Shown here one piece after another: positions 43,182 to 51,371 of a DNA stretch of 64,000 nucleotides. A program made the position numbers and the translations under genes. Source of the stretch: Streptomyces mirabilis (lineage in GTDB: Bacteria; Actinomycetota; Actinomycetes; Streptomycetales; Streptomycetaceae). The DNA lies in assembly GCF_039503195.1 (NCBI RefSeq), contig NZ_JBCJKP010000001.1:7750001-7814000 (forward strand), given 5' to 3'. The number at the start of each line of letters is the position of its first letter. The first letter of the stretch is position 1. The notes beneath the pieces are model-generated. The model was not told where the DNA came from. It did no database searches and was given only the letters and a program-made list of their open reading frames with translations.

Positions 43182-44456
43182 TCAGCCGTTCGCCCGCGCG
43201 GCCCGTTCGACGGCGTGGCCGAGGGAGAACAGGCCTTCCAGGCGGTCCGGGTGGCCCACGAGTTGGACGCCCAGGGGCATGCCCTGGGCGTCCCGGTGGC
43301 CCGGTACGGTCACGGCCGGGAGTCCGAGGAGCTGCCAGGGGCGGCTCAGGACGGGCGACCCGGTGGCCGTCAGGCCCTTCGGGGCGACACCCGGGGCGGC
43401 CGGGCCGAGCACGGCGTCCACGTCGCAGAGCAGTGCCAGCATCGCGGAGCGCTCCCGCCGCGCGACGGACCGCGCGCGCTCGTAGTCCTCGGTGGTGAGG
43501 GAACGGCCGTGCGCCAGGAGTTCGTTCAGCGGTGCGCTCAGCCGGTCCGGGTGGGTGCTCTCCTCGGCCAGCGTCCGCGCGGCCTCGTACGCCATCACCG
43601 TGACGTGTGCCTCGACGAGGCGGGGAGTGAGGGCGGGCCAGTCGACGTCCACGAGCACGGCGCCGTTCGCCACGGCGTCCTCGACGCTCCGGGCCAGAGC
43701 CGCCCGCATGTCCTTCGAGATCTCGGCCAGTTCGTCGCCCGACCACACCGCCAGCCGCGGTCGCGTCGGCGGTTGCGGAGGGCCGGGGACCCGCTCCGCG
43801 CCGATCAACGCCCCGTGAGCGAGCCGGAGATCGGCCACCGTCGGAGTCAGCAGCCCGACCGCGTCGAGGCCGGGGGCCAGGCCCACGAATCCCGTCGTGT
43901 CGAGGGGACCCCCGGCCGGCGCCACGAAGCCCGCGACCCCGCAGTACGACGCCGGCCGGGTGAGTGAGCCCGCGGTCTGACTGCCGAGAGCCAGCGGGAC
44001 GACCCCGGTGGCGACGGCGGCCGCGGAGCCGCTGGAGGAACCACCGGGCGTGTGGGCGAGGTTGTGCGGGTTCCTCGTGGGGCCGGGGGCGAAGTACGCG
44101 AACTCGGTGGTGACCGTCTTGCCGAGGGGAATCGCGCCGATCCGCCGCAGGCGCGCGACCAGCGGGGCGTCGGCCTCGGCGATCCTGCCCCGGCGCAGCG
44201 GCGATCCGCACTCGGTGGGCAGACCGGCGACGTCGATGATGTCCTTGACCCCGACGGGGACGCCGCGCAGCGGGCCGCCCGACGGCAGGGCATCCAGCTC
44301 CCGGGCGGCGCTCAGCGCTCCGTCCCGGTCCACCCGCACCCACGCCCGTACATCGGACTCCGTACGGTCGAGTCGCTCCAGCGCGCCCGCGATCACCTCG
44401 GCCGCGCTCAGCTCGCCCAGGGCCACCCCCGCCGTCAGGGCCGACAGGGTCCTCAT
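43182..44456 (-). CDS. Amidase signature family protein
   Basis: 424 residues. The Ser-cisSer-Lys triad is visible: Lys in PVGVKDIIDVAGLPTECGS, cis-Ser in HTPGGSSSGSAAAVATG and the nucleophilic Ser in LGSQTAGSLTRPASYCGV. The C-terminal part (SRPWQLLGLPAVTVPGH, GMPLGVQLVGHPD) is complete. It hydrolyses an amide of unknown identity in the cytoplasm. Encoded 28 nt after a TetR gene on the same strand, which probably controls it. ATGAGGACC occurs twice around the start; I use the one after GAGGACCGC. Confidence 0.87.
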   Translation of the reverse strand: MRTLSALTAGVALGELSAAEVIAGALERLDRTESDVRAWVRVDRDGALSAARELDALPSGGPLRGVPVGVKDIIDVAGLPTECGSPLRRGRIAEADAPLVARLRRIGAIPLGKTVTTEFAYFAPGPTRNPHNLAHTPGGSSSGSAAAVATGVVPLALGSQTAGSLTRPASYCGVAGFVAPAGGPLDTTGFVGLAPGLDAVGLLTPTVADLRLAHGALIGAERVPGPPQPPTRPRLAVWSGDELAEISKDMRAALARSVEDAVANGAVLVDVDWPALTPRLVEAHVTVMAYEAARTLAEESTHPDRLSAPLNELLAHGRSLTTEDYERARSVARRERSAMLALLCDVDAVLGPAAPGVAPKGLTATGSPVLSRPWQLLGLPAVTVPGHRDAQGMPLGVQLVGHPDRLEGLFSLGHAVERAARANG

Positions 44457-44484
44457 CCAGCGGTCCTCATTCAGTGATCCTCAC

Positions 44485-45066
44485 TCAGCGCGGTGCGAGG
44501 GCCCCGAAGGCCTCGTCGATCAGATCGTCGAGGTCGAGGGTGCCGTCGGAGGCGGTCCAGTGGTCGATGGCGATGTTCAGACAGTCGACCGCGGCGGCGG
44601 CCCGCACCAGCGGGCCCAGGGCCGAGGGCCGTGAGGGGGCCGCGCGCTCGGCGAGGGCCTCGGCGATGACCGGGCGCCAGCCGTTCTGCTTCTCCATGCT
44701 GCGCGTGCACAGCGCGGGCGTCTTCATGATCAGACGGGACAGCGCGAGCGCGCCGGCCGGGTCCTGCCGGTGGTGCTCGACGACCGTGCCCAGGGCGTGC
44801 CGCAGCGCCGTCCAGTCGTCCTCGCCGGCCGGGCGGGCACGTAGCGCGTCGGCGATCCGCCCGCCCTGGGCGTCCACCGCGTCGAGGACGGCGTCCTCCT
44901 TGGTGCCGAAGTAGCGCAGGAAGGTGCTCCGGGACACCCCGGCCGCCGCGGCCAGGTCGTTGACGGTGACGTTCTCGAAGCCCTCGCGTCGGACCACCTG
45001 GGCCAACTCGGCCCGGACGGCAGCCCGTGCGATGTCCCTCGTGCTCGTACGCGCTGCTCCGTTCAC
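44485..45066 (-). CDS. TetR-family regulator upstream of the amidase
   Basis: 193 residues from GTG 45066. HTH VNDLAAAAGVSRSTFLRYFG near 34-53, followed by TKEDAVLDAVDAQG, and a C-terminal domain with HHRQDPAGALALSRLIMKTP of the mycofactocin/MftR-like TetR subgroup. It forms an operon with the amidase. No operator identified. Confidence 0.87.
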   Translation of the reverse strand: MNGAARTSTRDIARAAVRAELAQVVRREGFENVTVNDLAAAAGVSRSTFLRYFGTKEDAVLDAVDAQGGRIADALRARPAGEDDWTALRHALGTVVEHHRQDPAGALALSRLIMKTPALCTRSMEKQNGWRPVIAEALAERAAPSRPSALGPLVRAAAAVDCLNIAIDHWTASDGTLDLDDLIDEAFGALAPR

Positions 45067-45082
45067 CTCGGGATCCTACCGC

Positions 45083-45498
45083 TCACCCGCTCCCCGCTCG
45101 CCTGGTGCCGGCCGCGAGCCCCAGCTTCAGCAGCAGGTTGTAGGAGCGGGAGATGAACTCGCGCTTCGGTCCGCGCCCCACCGCCGCCCGGGGGCGTAGC
45201 CGACTGCCGATGGCCAGGTCACTGTGACCGGACAGCAGGGGCGCGACCAGTGGGAGGAAGCCGTCGAGTCCGGGCGACAGGTCGACGTCCATGTACGCGA
45301 CCACGTCCGCCTCGGACCTGCTCCACACGTACTGCAGCGCGCGGCCCCCTGCAGCGCGCGGCCCCGGCCCTTGGCCTCCAGATGGACGTAGGCGTGGAGG
45401 CGGCCGATGCCCTCGCCGAGGACGTGTGCCTCGTTGTGGACCGGCACCACGACATCGACCGACCGCTGCCGGACGCCTCCCGCGTTCGTTTCGTTCAT
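45083..45498 (-). pseudogene. Degraded family 2 glycosyltransferase
   Basis: Two frames together spell parts of a GT2 enzyme: VDVVVPVHNEAHVLGEGIGR (frame from 45498), then EAKGRGRALQ, and, after a frame change, EADVVAYMDVDLSPGLDG, PLLSGHSDLAIGSRL and GPKREFISRSYNLLLKL. About 50 residues between the first strand and the KGRGRAL motif are missing. The C-terminus ends after about 15 further residues instead of the normal 200 or more. A 17-bp tandem duplication at 45332-45365 causes the frameshift. Clearly inactive. Confidence 0.8.
45332..45365. repeat. 17-bp tandem duplication
   Basis: CTGCAGCGCGCGGCCCC occurs twice in direct tandem (45332-45348 and 45349-45365) inside the glycosyltransferase remnant. 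A 17-bp insertion shifts the frame. Confidence 0.9.
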
Positions 45499-45638
45499 GG
45501 CCCCGACGATCCGGGCCGGATCTGGGCCGTCGCTGAGCCCGCGCCGAGGGAAGGACGAGAATCAGGGAACTCACGGTTTCCGCACAGCCGGGACCTGGCG
45601 GTTCACAGGAAGCCCGGTGAACAGCTCCTCTCCGTACG

Positions 45639-46241
45639 TCAGTTGTGGCTGGACGAGGCGATCAACTCGTCGATCAGAGTGACCAGTACGTCCCGGCACG
45701 ACCCCCGCTCACGGGCGTCGCAGAGCAGCACGGGGGTCCGCTTCGGCAGGGCCAGGGCGTCGCGGATCTCCTCGGGGGTGTACGGGTGCTGCCCATGGAA
45801 GCCGTTGACGCCGACGACGAAGGGGATGCCGCGCCGCTCGAAGAAGTCGATGGCGGCGAAGCTGGACTCCGGCCTGCGGACGTCGATGAGGACCACGGCG
45901 CCCAGGGCGCCGATCGCCAGGTCGTTCCACATGAACCAGAACCGCTGCTGGCCCGGGGTGCCGAAGAGGTACAGGACCAGTTCGGGGCTGAGGGTGATCC
46001 GCCCGAAGTCCAGGGCCACGGTGGTGGCCCGTTTCTCCTCGATGCCGTCGAGGTCGTCGACGTTCAGACCGGCGGAGGTGAGGGGTTCCTCGGTGCGCAG
46101 CGGGACGATCTCGCTGACCGCGCCCACCATGGTCGTCTTGCCGACGCCGAACCCTCCGGCGATCAGGATCTTGACCGCGTCGGGAGCGGGGGGTGCGTCG
46201 GGTGCCGAAGTCCCGCGCGCGGCGGGGTCAGAGCCGGCCAA
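45639..46241 (-). CDS. cvnD: Conservon 1 GTPase (CvnD)
   Basis: 200 residues. Small Ras-like GTPase of the CvnD/MglA-related family: P-loop ILIAGGFGVGKTTMVGAVSE, switch region TTVALDFGRITLSPEL, G3-like LYLFGTPGQQRFWFMW, then VGVNGFHGQHPYTP in the position of G4. The start overlaps cvnC by 14 nt. In streptomycetes these proteins form a membrane-associated complex with CvnA, B and C resembling eukaryotic G-protein signalling. Confidence 0.93.
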   Translation of the reverse strand: MAGSDPAARGTSAPDAPPAPDAVKILIAGGFGVGKTTMVGAVSEIVPLRTEEPLTSAGLNVDDLDGIEEKRATTVALDFGRITLSPELVLYLFGTPGQQRFWFMWNDLAIGALGAVVLIDVRRPESSFAAIDFFERRGIPFVVGVNGFHGQHPYTPEEIRDALALPKRTPVLLCDARERGSCRDVLVTLIDELIASSSHN

Positions 46242-46584
46242 GGCCGTCCCTCACTTTCTGCAGCAGGTCAAGGTCCGGGGTACGGGAGACGAGACGCGGA
46301 GCCTGGACGGTGATCCGGCCCGCCTCCAGCAGATCGCAGAGCAGGATCACGACCACGCTCACCGGCAGGTCGAGTTCGGCGGCGAGTTCCGCCACCACGA
46401 TCGGCTTCGCGCACAGCCGCAGGATCCGGGCGTGCTCGGGCTGCGGCCGGGTGGCGCCCTCGGGCGGCGGATCCACCGCGGTCACCGACGTGATGAGGGT
46501 GAAGTCGGCGCGGCTGGGCCGGGTGCGGCCTCCGGTCAGCGTGAACGGCCGTACCAGCCGGCCGGCCGCGTCGCCTTCGCTCAC
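46228..46584 (-). CDS. cvnC: Conservon 1 DUF742 protein (CvnC)
   Basis: 118 residues from GTG 46584, 1 nt after the cvnB stop. DUF742: LVRPFTLTGGRTRPSR, ARILRLCAKPIVVAELAAEL and LPVSVVVILLCDLLEAGRI, a winged-helix-like domain. Serves as adaptor between roadblock protein and GTPase in the conservon complex. Confidence 0.92.
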   Translation of the reverse strand: MSEGDAAGRLVRPFTLTGGRTRPSRADFTLITSVTAVDPPPEGATRPQPEHARILRLCAKPIVVAELAAELDLPVSVVVILLCDLLEAGRITVQAPRLVSRTPDLDLLQKVRDGLGRL

Positions 46585-46585
46585 C

Positions 46586-47017
46586 TCACTCGCCGTTGTC
46601 GGCCGCGGCGGCGACGCCCGCACGAGGTGCTGCCCTGAGGTGCTCGCCGATCTTCTTCACCAGCATGTTCATCTGGTACGCCACCACGCCGACGTCCGCG
46701 CCCTGGTTGGTGAGCACGGCGAGATGGGCGCCGGGGCCCGCGGCGGTGAGGATCAGATAGCTGTCGCGCATCTCGATCAGCGCCTGGCGCACCGGACCGC
46801 CACGGAAGTCCATGCTGACGCCCTTGCTGAGGCTCATCAGGCCGGACGCGGTCGCCGCCAGCCGTTCGGCGTCGTCGCGGACGAACGCCGTGGACTTGCT
46901 GACGACCAGTCCGTCCTCGGAGAGCACGACGGCGTGGTTCACATCGGCGACCCGTTCCACCAGTCCGGTGAGCAGCTGGTCGAGCTGGCTGTGTGTGGCG
47001 GTGCTGGGGCGTGTCAT
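46586..47017 (-). CDS. cvnB: Conservon 1 roadblock/LC7 protein (CvnB)
   Basis: 143 residues. Roadblock/LC7 fold with LDQLLTGLVERVADVNHAVV, LSEDGLVVSKSTAF, DDAERLAATASGLMSLSKGV and HLAVLTNQGADVGVVAYQMN. Probably the GTPase-activating or regulatory partner of CvnD. I start at ATG 47017, with AAGGACAG upstream. It lies 11 nt after cvnA. Confidence 0.92.
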   Translation of the reverse strand: MTRPSTATHSQLDQLLTGLVERVADVNHAVVLSEDGLVVSKSTAFVRDDAERLAATASGLMSLSKGVSMDFRGGPVRQALIEMRDSYLILTAAGPGAHLAVLTNQGADVGVVAYQMNMLVKKIGEHLRAAPRAGVAAAADNGE

Positions 47018-47028
47018 TTCTCTGTCCT

Positions 47029-49449
47029 TCACGAGCGGTCGGCGGGCGGAGTCCACGAGCGGTCTGCGGGTTGGGTCGGGGCCGGGTCCTCCCCGTGGTC
47101 GTACGCCGGTTCCTCGCCCCCGTGGTCGTACGACATCTCCTCGTCGTCGCGGGCCCGGAGCGTCCCGCGCTGGAAGCCCGCGAGCGAGGAGGCGGCACGT
47201 TCCGCGGTGAAGTCGGCGAGGTCGGTGGCGTCCTTGTCGTCGGCCTCGGAGGGCGTCGCCTCCTCCCGCAGCTCCGTGGCCAGGCTGGTCTGCGGCACCC
47301 GGCGCGGCAGCGGAGCGAGTCCGTCGCGGCGGGCGGCGCCCTGAGCGGGGCCAGAGCGCGGCGCGGCGGAGTCGGTCGTGCGGGCCCGGGCGGAGGGGGG
47401 TGCCTCCTCCGCACGTTCATGGGGCCGACGCTCCGGGACCGCGTCGTCGGCCGAGCCCTTCGCCGCCACGACCCCCGCCGGTACCGCGACCTCCCCGTCC
47501 GTGGCGGGGGAGCCGGGAGTGTCGCGGACCACGACGTCGTGCGGGATCAGCACGATCGCGGTGGTCCCGCCATACGGCGAGGAGCGCAGGGTGACGGCGA
47601 TGCCGTGCCGGGTGGCGAGCCGCGCGATCACGAACATGCCGAGCCGCAGGTCATCGGCGAGTGCCACCACGTCGAACTGCGGGGCCACCGCCAACTGGGC
47701 GTTGAACGCGGCGTAGTCCTCCTCGGACAGGCCCAGGCCCCGGTCCTCGATCTCGACGGCCAGTCCCTTGGCCACCATCGCGGCCCGCACCCCCACCGGG
47801 CTGGGCGCGGGGGAGTAGGTGGTCGCGTTGTCGATGAGTTCGGCCAGCAGATGGATGACGTCGGCCACCGCGGGCGGGCTCAGGTACACCTCGTCGTCGG
47901 TGTGCACGTTCACCCGCTGGTACTGGGCGACCTCGCCGACGGCGCTGCGCAGGATGTCGATCAGCGCGACCGGTTCGGTCCAGCTGCGCCGGGGCTGCTC
48001 ACCGCTGATGATGACGAGGTTCTCCTCGTAGCGGCGGAGCTGACTGGCGGTGGAGTCGAGTTCGTACAGGCCCTTGAGGATCCCCGGGTCCTGGTGCTCG
48101 CGTTCCAGCGCGTCGAGCTTGCTGAGCTGAAGGTTGACCAGGTTCTGGCTCTGCCGGGCGATGCCGAGGATCACCTTCTGGAAGCCGCGTCGGGTGTCGG
48201 CGAGTTCCACCGCGGTGTACACCGCCGTGCGCTGGGCGGTGTTGAACGCCTTGGCCACCTGGCCGAGTTCGTCCTCGCCGTAGTCCAGGGGCGGGGTGGC
48301 GGACTCCACGTCGACCTTCTCGCCCCGGTTCAGCCGGGCGACCACGTCGGGCAGCCGTTCCTCGGCGAGGCTGAGCGTGGCCATCCGGAGACCGCGCAGC
48401 CGTCGGGAGAGGGAGCGGGTGATGCGCCAGGACATCACGACGCACACCAGCAGGGCGACGAGTCCGCCGGCGCTCAGCGCGGCCGCCTTGATCAGCAGGC
48501 TGTGCGCCTTGTCGGCGCTGCGGTCGAGCAGTTGCGTGGTCTGCTGCTGGATCAGGTTCGTGTACTGGTCGGAGATCCTGCCGAGCGCGGTGTTCCAGCG
48601 GGCGTGCGCGTCGGGCAGGTCGACCGTCCTGGCCACCCGGCCGTGCGCCGTCCGGGCCGCGACGATCTGGTCCTCGACGGTCTCCAGGGTCTTCCAGTCC
48701 TGGCTCTGGAGGACCCGTTCGACCTGGTCCTTCACGGTGCCGTGCAGCGAGTTGAGGACCTGGCTCTGGAAGACCCAGCGGCGCACGTCGACCCGCTGGG
48801 CGAACTGCTGCCACGACTGCTCGTCGAGCTTTCCCGAGGGCCAGGCGAGCGCGAGCTGGGCGTCCTCCTGGGCGACCAGCTCCGCCGCGTTCCCCACCGT
48901 GATCAGCGGCAGTGCCTGCGAGGTGAGGTCGCCGTCGTCGACCTGGGAGAGTTCCTGGAAGGCGTGGATCTGGTCGCCGATGATCGAGGTGTACTGGTCC
49001 AGGGCCTGCTGGGCGGTGATGTCGGTGGGGTGGTCCACCTGTCCCCGGTAGTACTCCAGGCTTCCCACCGAGGCGATGACCGAGTACATCCGGTCGCCGA
49101 TCCGGGCGGGCGCGTTCTTGAAGTCCTCCGACCGGCGGACCAGTTTCGCGACCGCGACGTCCGTGCGCCTGCGCTGCCGGTCCAGGGCGACCCGGGAACC
49201 GTGCGGCGAGGCCATCCAGGCGGCCGACAGGCTGCGCTCCTGTTGCAGCGCGAGCGTCGCCTCGGTGCCCATGGCGCCCGTCGACCGGCTCAGCCCCGTC
49301 TGTTCGCGCAGTCGCAGCCCCTCCGAGAAGATCTGCGTCGTCGTCACACCCCACATGGCGGCGAGGGTGACGCTGGGGACCAGCGCCAGCAGGATCAGGG
49401 AGAGACGTATGGAGCCGAGACGGCGCCGGGCACCGGTCCGTGGAGACAT
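47029..49449 (-). CDS. cvnA: Conservon 1 sensor (CvnA) with NIT and HAMP domains
   Basis: 806 residues. First membrane helix at about 13-35, an extracellular NIT-type helical sensor (about 50-325, LALQQERSLSAAWMASPHGS), second helix at about 335-357, HAMP segment, coiled coil, then a histidine-kinase-type ATPase domain (HLLAELIDNATTYSPAPSPV, EIEDRGLGLSEEDY, LGMFVIARLATRHGI). The usual phospho-acceptor His box is absent, as in other CvnA proteins. The C-terminal 200 residues are disordered and charged. It heads the four-gene operon. A lipoprotein binding protein gene lies 115 nt upstream on the same strand. Confidence 0.92.
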   Translation of the reverse strand: MSPRTGARRRLGSIRLSLILLALVPSVTLAAMWGVTTTQIFSEGLRLREQTGLSRSTGAMGTEATLALQQERSLSAAWMASPHGSRVALDRQRRRTDVAVAKLVRRSEDFKNAPARIGDRMYSVIASVGSLEYYRGQVDHPTDITAQQALDQYTSIIGDQIHAFQELSQVDDGDLTSQALPLITVGNAAELVAQEDAQLALAWPSGKLDEQSWQQFAQRVDVRRWVFQSQVLNSLHGTVKDQVERVLQSQDWKTLETVEDQIVAARTAHGRVARTVDLPDAHARWNTALGRISDQYTNLIQQQTTQLLDRSADKAHSLLIKAAALSAGGLVALLVCVVMSWRITRSLSRRLRGLRMATLSLAEERLPDVVARLNRGEKVDVESATPPLDYGEDELGQVAKAFNTAQRTAVYTAVELADTRRGFQKVILGIARQSQNLVNLQLSKLDALEREHQDPGILKGLYELDSTASQLRRYEENLVIISGEQPRRSWTEPVALIDILRSAVGEVAQYQRVNVHTDDEVYLSPPAVADVIHLLAELIDNATTYSPAPSPVGVRAAMVAKGLAVEIEDRGLGLSEEDYAAFNAQLAVAPQFDVVALADDLRLGMFVIARLATRHGIAVTLRSSPYGGTTAIVLIPHDVVVRDTPGSPATDGEVAVPAGVVAAKGSADDAVPERRPHERAEEAPPSARARTTDSAAPRSGPAQGAARRDGLAPLPRRVPQTSLATELREEATPSEADDKDATDLADFTAERAASSLAGFQRGTLRARDDEEMSYDHGGEEPAYDHGEDPAPTQPADRSWTPPADRS

Positions 49450-49564
49450 CGTCGTCCTAGAGCGATCAGCGATGAGAGGGTGCGCAGGATGCTATCCGTA
49501 CAAGTGACCGTACGCACCGTGAGGGACGGAAAACCTTGGTGCCGCCAGTGCGGGCGGCGGCCGG

Positions 49565-50578
49565 TCAGCGGGTTCCGTTCGCCGCGAACTTCGCGACCGA
49601 GGAGACGTTCTCCTTGGTGACGAACGCGGGTCCGGTGAGCACGGGAGCGGTTCCGCCACCGCTGAAGTTGCCGTTGGAGTGGTAGAGCCAGAGCGAGTCC
49701 ACGGCCAGATAGCCCTGGAGATAGGGCTGTTGATCCACCGCGAACTGCACGTCCCCGCTCTGCACGGACTTCACCAGAGAGCTGTTGAGGTCGAAGGTGG
49801 CGACCTGGGCCTTGCTGCCGGCCGACTTCACCGACTTCACCGCGGCGAGCGCGAACTGCGCTCCCAGCATGACGACTTCGTCGACGCTCGGGTCCTGGCG
49901 CAGTCTGGCCGTGACGGCGGCGCCCACCGCGTCCATGTCGGTGCCGTTCACATAGAGCATGTCGGTCTCGCCGCCGAACGTCTTCTTCACCCCGGCGCAG
50001 CGGGCCTCCAGGGCGATGTTGCCCTGTTCGTGGATGACGCACAGGGCGTGCTTGGCCTTCAGCTCGTCCAGTTTGTCACCGGTGGCCCGGCCCGCGACGC
50101 TCTCGTCCTGACCGAAGTACTCCAGCAGGCCCTCGGACTTCCAGGCGTCGATCCCGGAGTTGAGACCGACCACGGGTATCCCCGCCGCCTTGGCCGCGCT
50201 GACCGCGCTCTGCATCGCCTCCGGCTTGGCCAGTGTCAGCGCGATGCCGTCCACCCGGTCGCGGATCGCGTCCCGCACCAGGCTGGCCTGGGCGGCGGCC
50301 TCGGAGTTGCTCGCGTACGTCAGGTCGATGCCGTCCTTGGTGGCCGCCGCCTGTGCGCCCTTGCGCACCAGCTCCCAGAACGCGTCTCCGCGGGCGCCGT
50401 GGGTGATCAGGGCGATCTTGATCCGGCCGGTGCCCGCCGTGCCCGCGGAGGCGTCGCTCGTGTCGTTCGAGCCGCCGGAGCAGCCGGCGGCGAGCAGACA
50501 GGCCGCGGCGACGGCGGCGACGAGGGCGGCGCGATGCGGGGATCCGGTGAAGTGGTGAGGTGTGGGGGACATGTTCAT
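49565..50578 (-). CDS. Sugar-type substrate-binding lipoprotein (Peripla_BP_4)
   Basis: 337 residues. A lipoprotein signal ends at LLAAGC. Type I periplasmic binding fold: IKIALITHGARGDAFWELVR, GIALTLAKPEAMQSAVSAAK, GIPVVGLNSGIDAWKSEGLL, VVMLGAQFALAAVKSVK and QQPYLQGYLAVDSLWLY. Typical partners (permease, ATPase) are absent. Because it lies immediately upstream of cvnA in the same direction, it may deliver a ligand signal to the NIT sensor rather than feed a transporter; that is inference. Start ATG 50578 after GAGGTG; the frame open to 50698 is not needed for the signal. Confidence 0.87.
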   Translation of the reverse strand: MNMSPTPHHFTGSPHRAALVAAVAAACLLAAGCSGGSNDTSDASAGTAGTGRIKIALITHGARGDAFWELVRKGAQAAATKDGIDLTYASNSEAAAQASLVRDAIRDRVDGIALTLAKPEAMQSAVSAAKAAGIPVVGLNSGIDAWKSEGLLEYFGQDESVAGRATGDKLDELKAKHALCVIHEQGNIALEARCAGVKKTFGGETDMLYVNGTDMDAVGAAVTARLRQDPSVDEVVMLGAQFALAAVKSVKSAGSKAQVATFDLNSSLVKSVQSGDVQFAVDQQPYLQGYLAVDSLWLYHSNGNFSGGGTAPVLTGPAFVTKENVSSVAKFAANGTR

Positions 50579-50890
50579 GGGTGCGGCACCTCGCTGTGCG
50601 GCCCAGCGGTGGGTCGGGGAGAGTGAGATCGGTGCGATGTCGGGATGTTGTGTACCGACTGTCGTACTTTCGTTGGGCCGGAGCCAACCGTGTGTCACAC
50701 TCGGCCGTCAAGTGAGCGGGCATATGCCGGAGATGGTCGGCGCGAGGGTGTCGTCGCCGCATCGTCACTAGTTGGACGCGGGATGCGCGAGTTGGGTGGT
50801 ATCGCACCTTCCGCACGGGGCACGGATGTTCAATGATGGTGCGTGGGCCTGCCGTTGATGGGCTGTTGCGTTCATACGGGGGAGGACGAG
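50579..50890. other. Divergent promoter region, binding protein / cupin
   Basis: 312 nt between two divergent genes. No hairpin or operator that I can defend; contains a short AT-rich stretch (TTGTGTACCGACTGTCGTAC). Confidence 0.35.
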
Positions 50891-51355
50891 ATGACGCGTG
50901 AGGTTTCCGCTGTCCGTGCCGTGCTGCGTAGGGGAGTGACGGGCGCCGCGGTCGTCGGCCTGTCGGCCATGTCGTTGGTCGCCGGGACCGCGTACGCGAC
51001 TCCCGCCGGCCCCGGTGTCACCGCGACGGTGCTCTATCGGACCACCGTGGGGAACACGGACTACACGCTCCGGGAGATCACCATCCCGCCCGGCCAGAGC
51101 ACCGGCTGGCACTACCACGACGGTCCCCTGTACGGCCTCGTGAAGAAGGGCACCCTCAGCCACTTCGACGCCACCTGCGCGCAGGACGGCACCTACCCGG
51201 CCGGCCGTACGATCACCGAGCCCCCGGGTCCCGCCCATGTGCACATCGGCCGCAACGAGGGCTCGGTCCCCGTCGTCCTGGACGTGCTGTACGTCCTGCC
51301 CCACGGCTCACCGTTCTCGGAGGACGCGCCCAACCCCGGCTGCGACTTCCAGTAG
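50891..51355 (+). CDS. Secreted cupin-domain protein
   Basis: 154 residues. Signal peptide (RRGVTGAAVVGLSAMSLVAG, cleavage after AYA), then a single cupin: PPGQSTGWHYHDGPLYGLVK contains the two metal-type His and TEPPGPAHVHIGRN the second motif. The fold binds a metal and often a small ligand outside the cell. GGGGGAGGACGAG precedes ATG 50891. Convergent with the phosphatase gene. Confidence 0.85.
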   Translation: MTREVSAVRAVLRRGVTGAAVVGLSAMSLVAGTAYATPAGPGVTATVLYRTTVGNTDYTLREITIPPGQSTGWHYHDGPLYGLVKKGTLSHFDATCAQDGTYPAGRTITEPPGPAHVHIGRNEGSVPVVLDVLYVLPHGSPFSEDAPNPGCDFQ

Positions 51356-51371
51356 CCCTGCGAGGCCGCGG

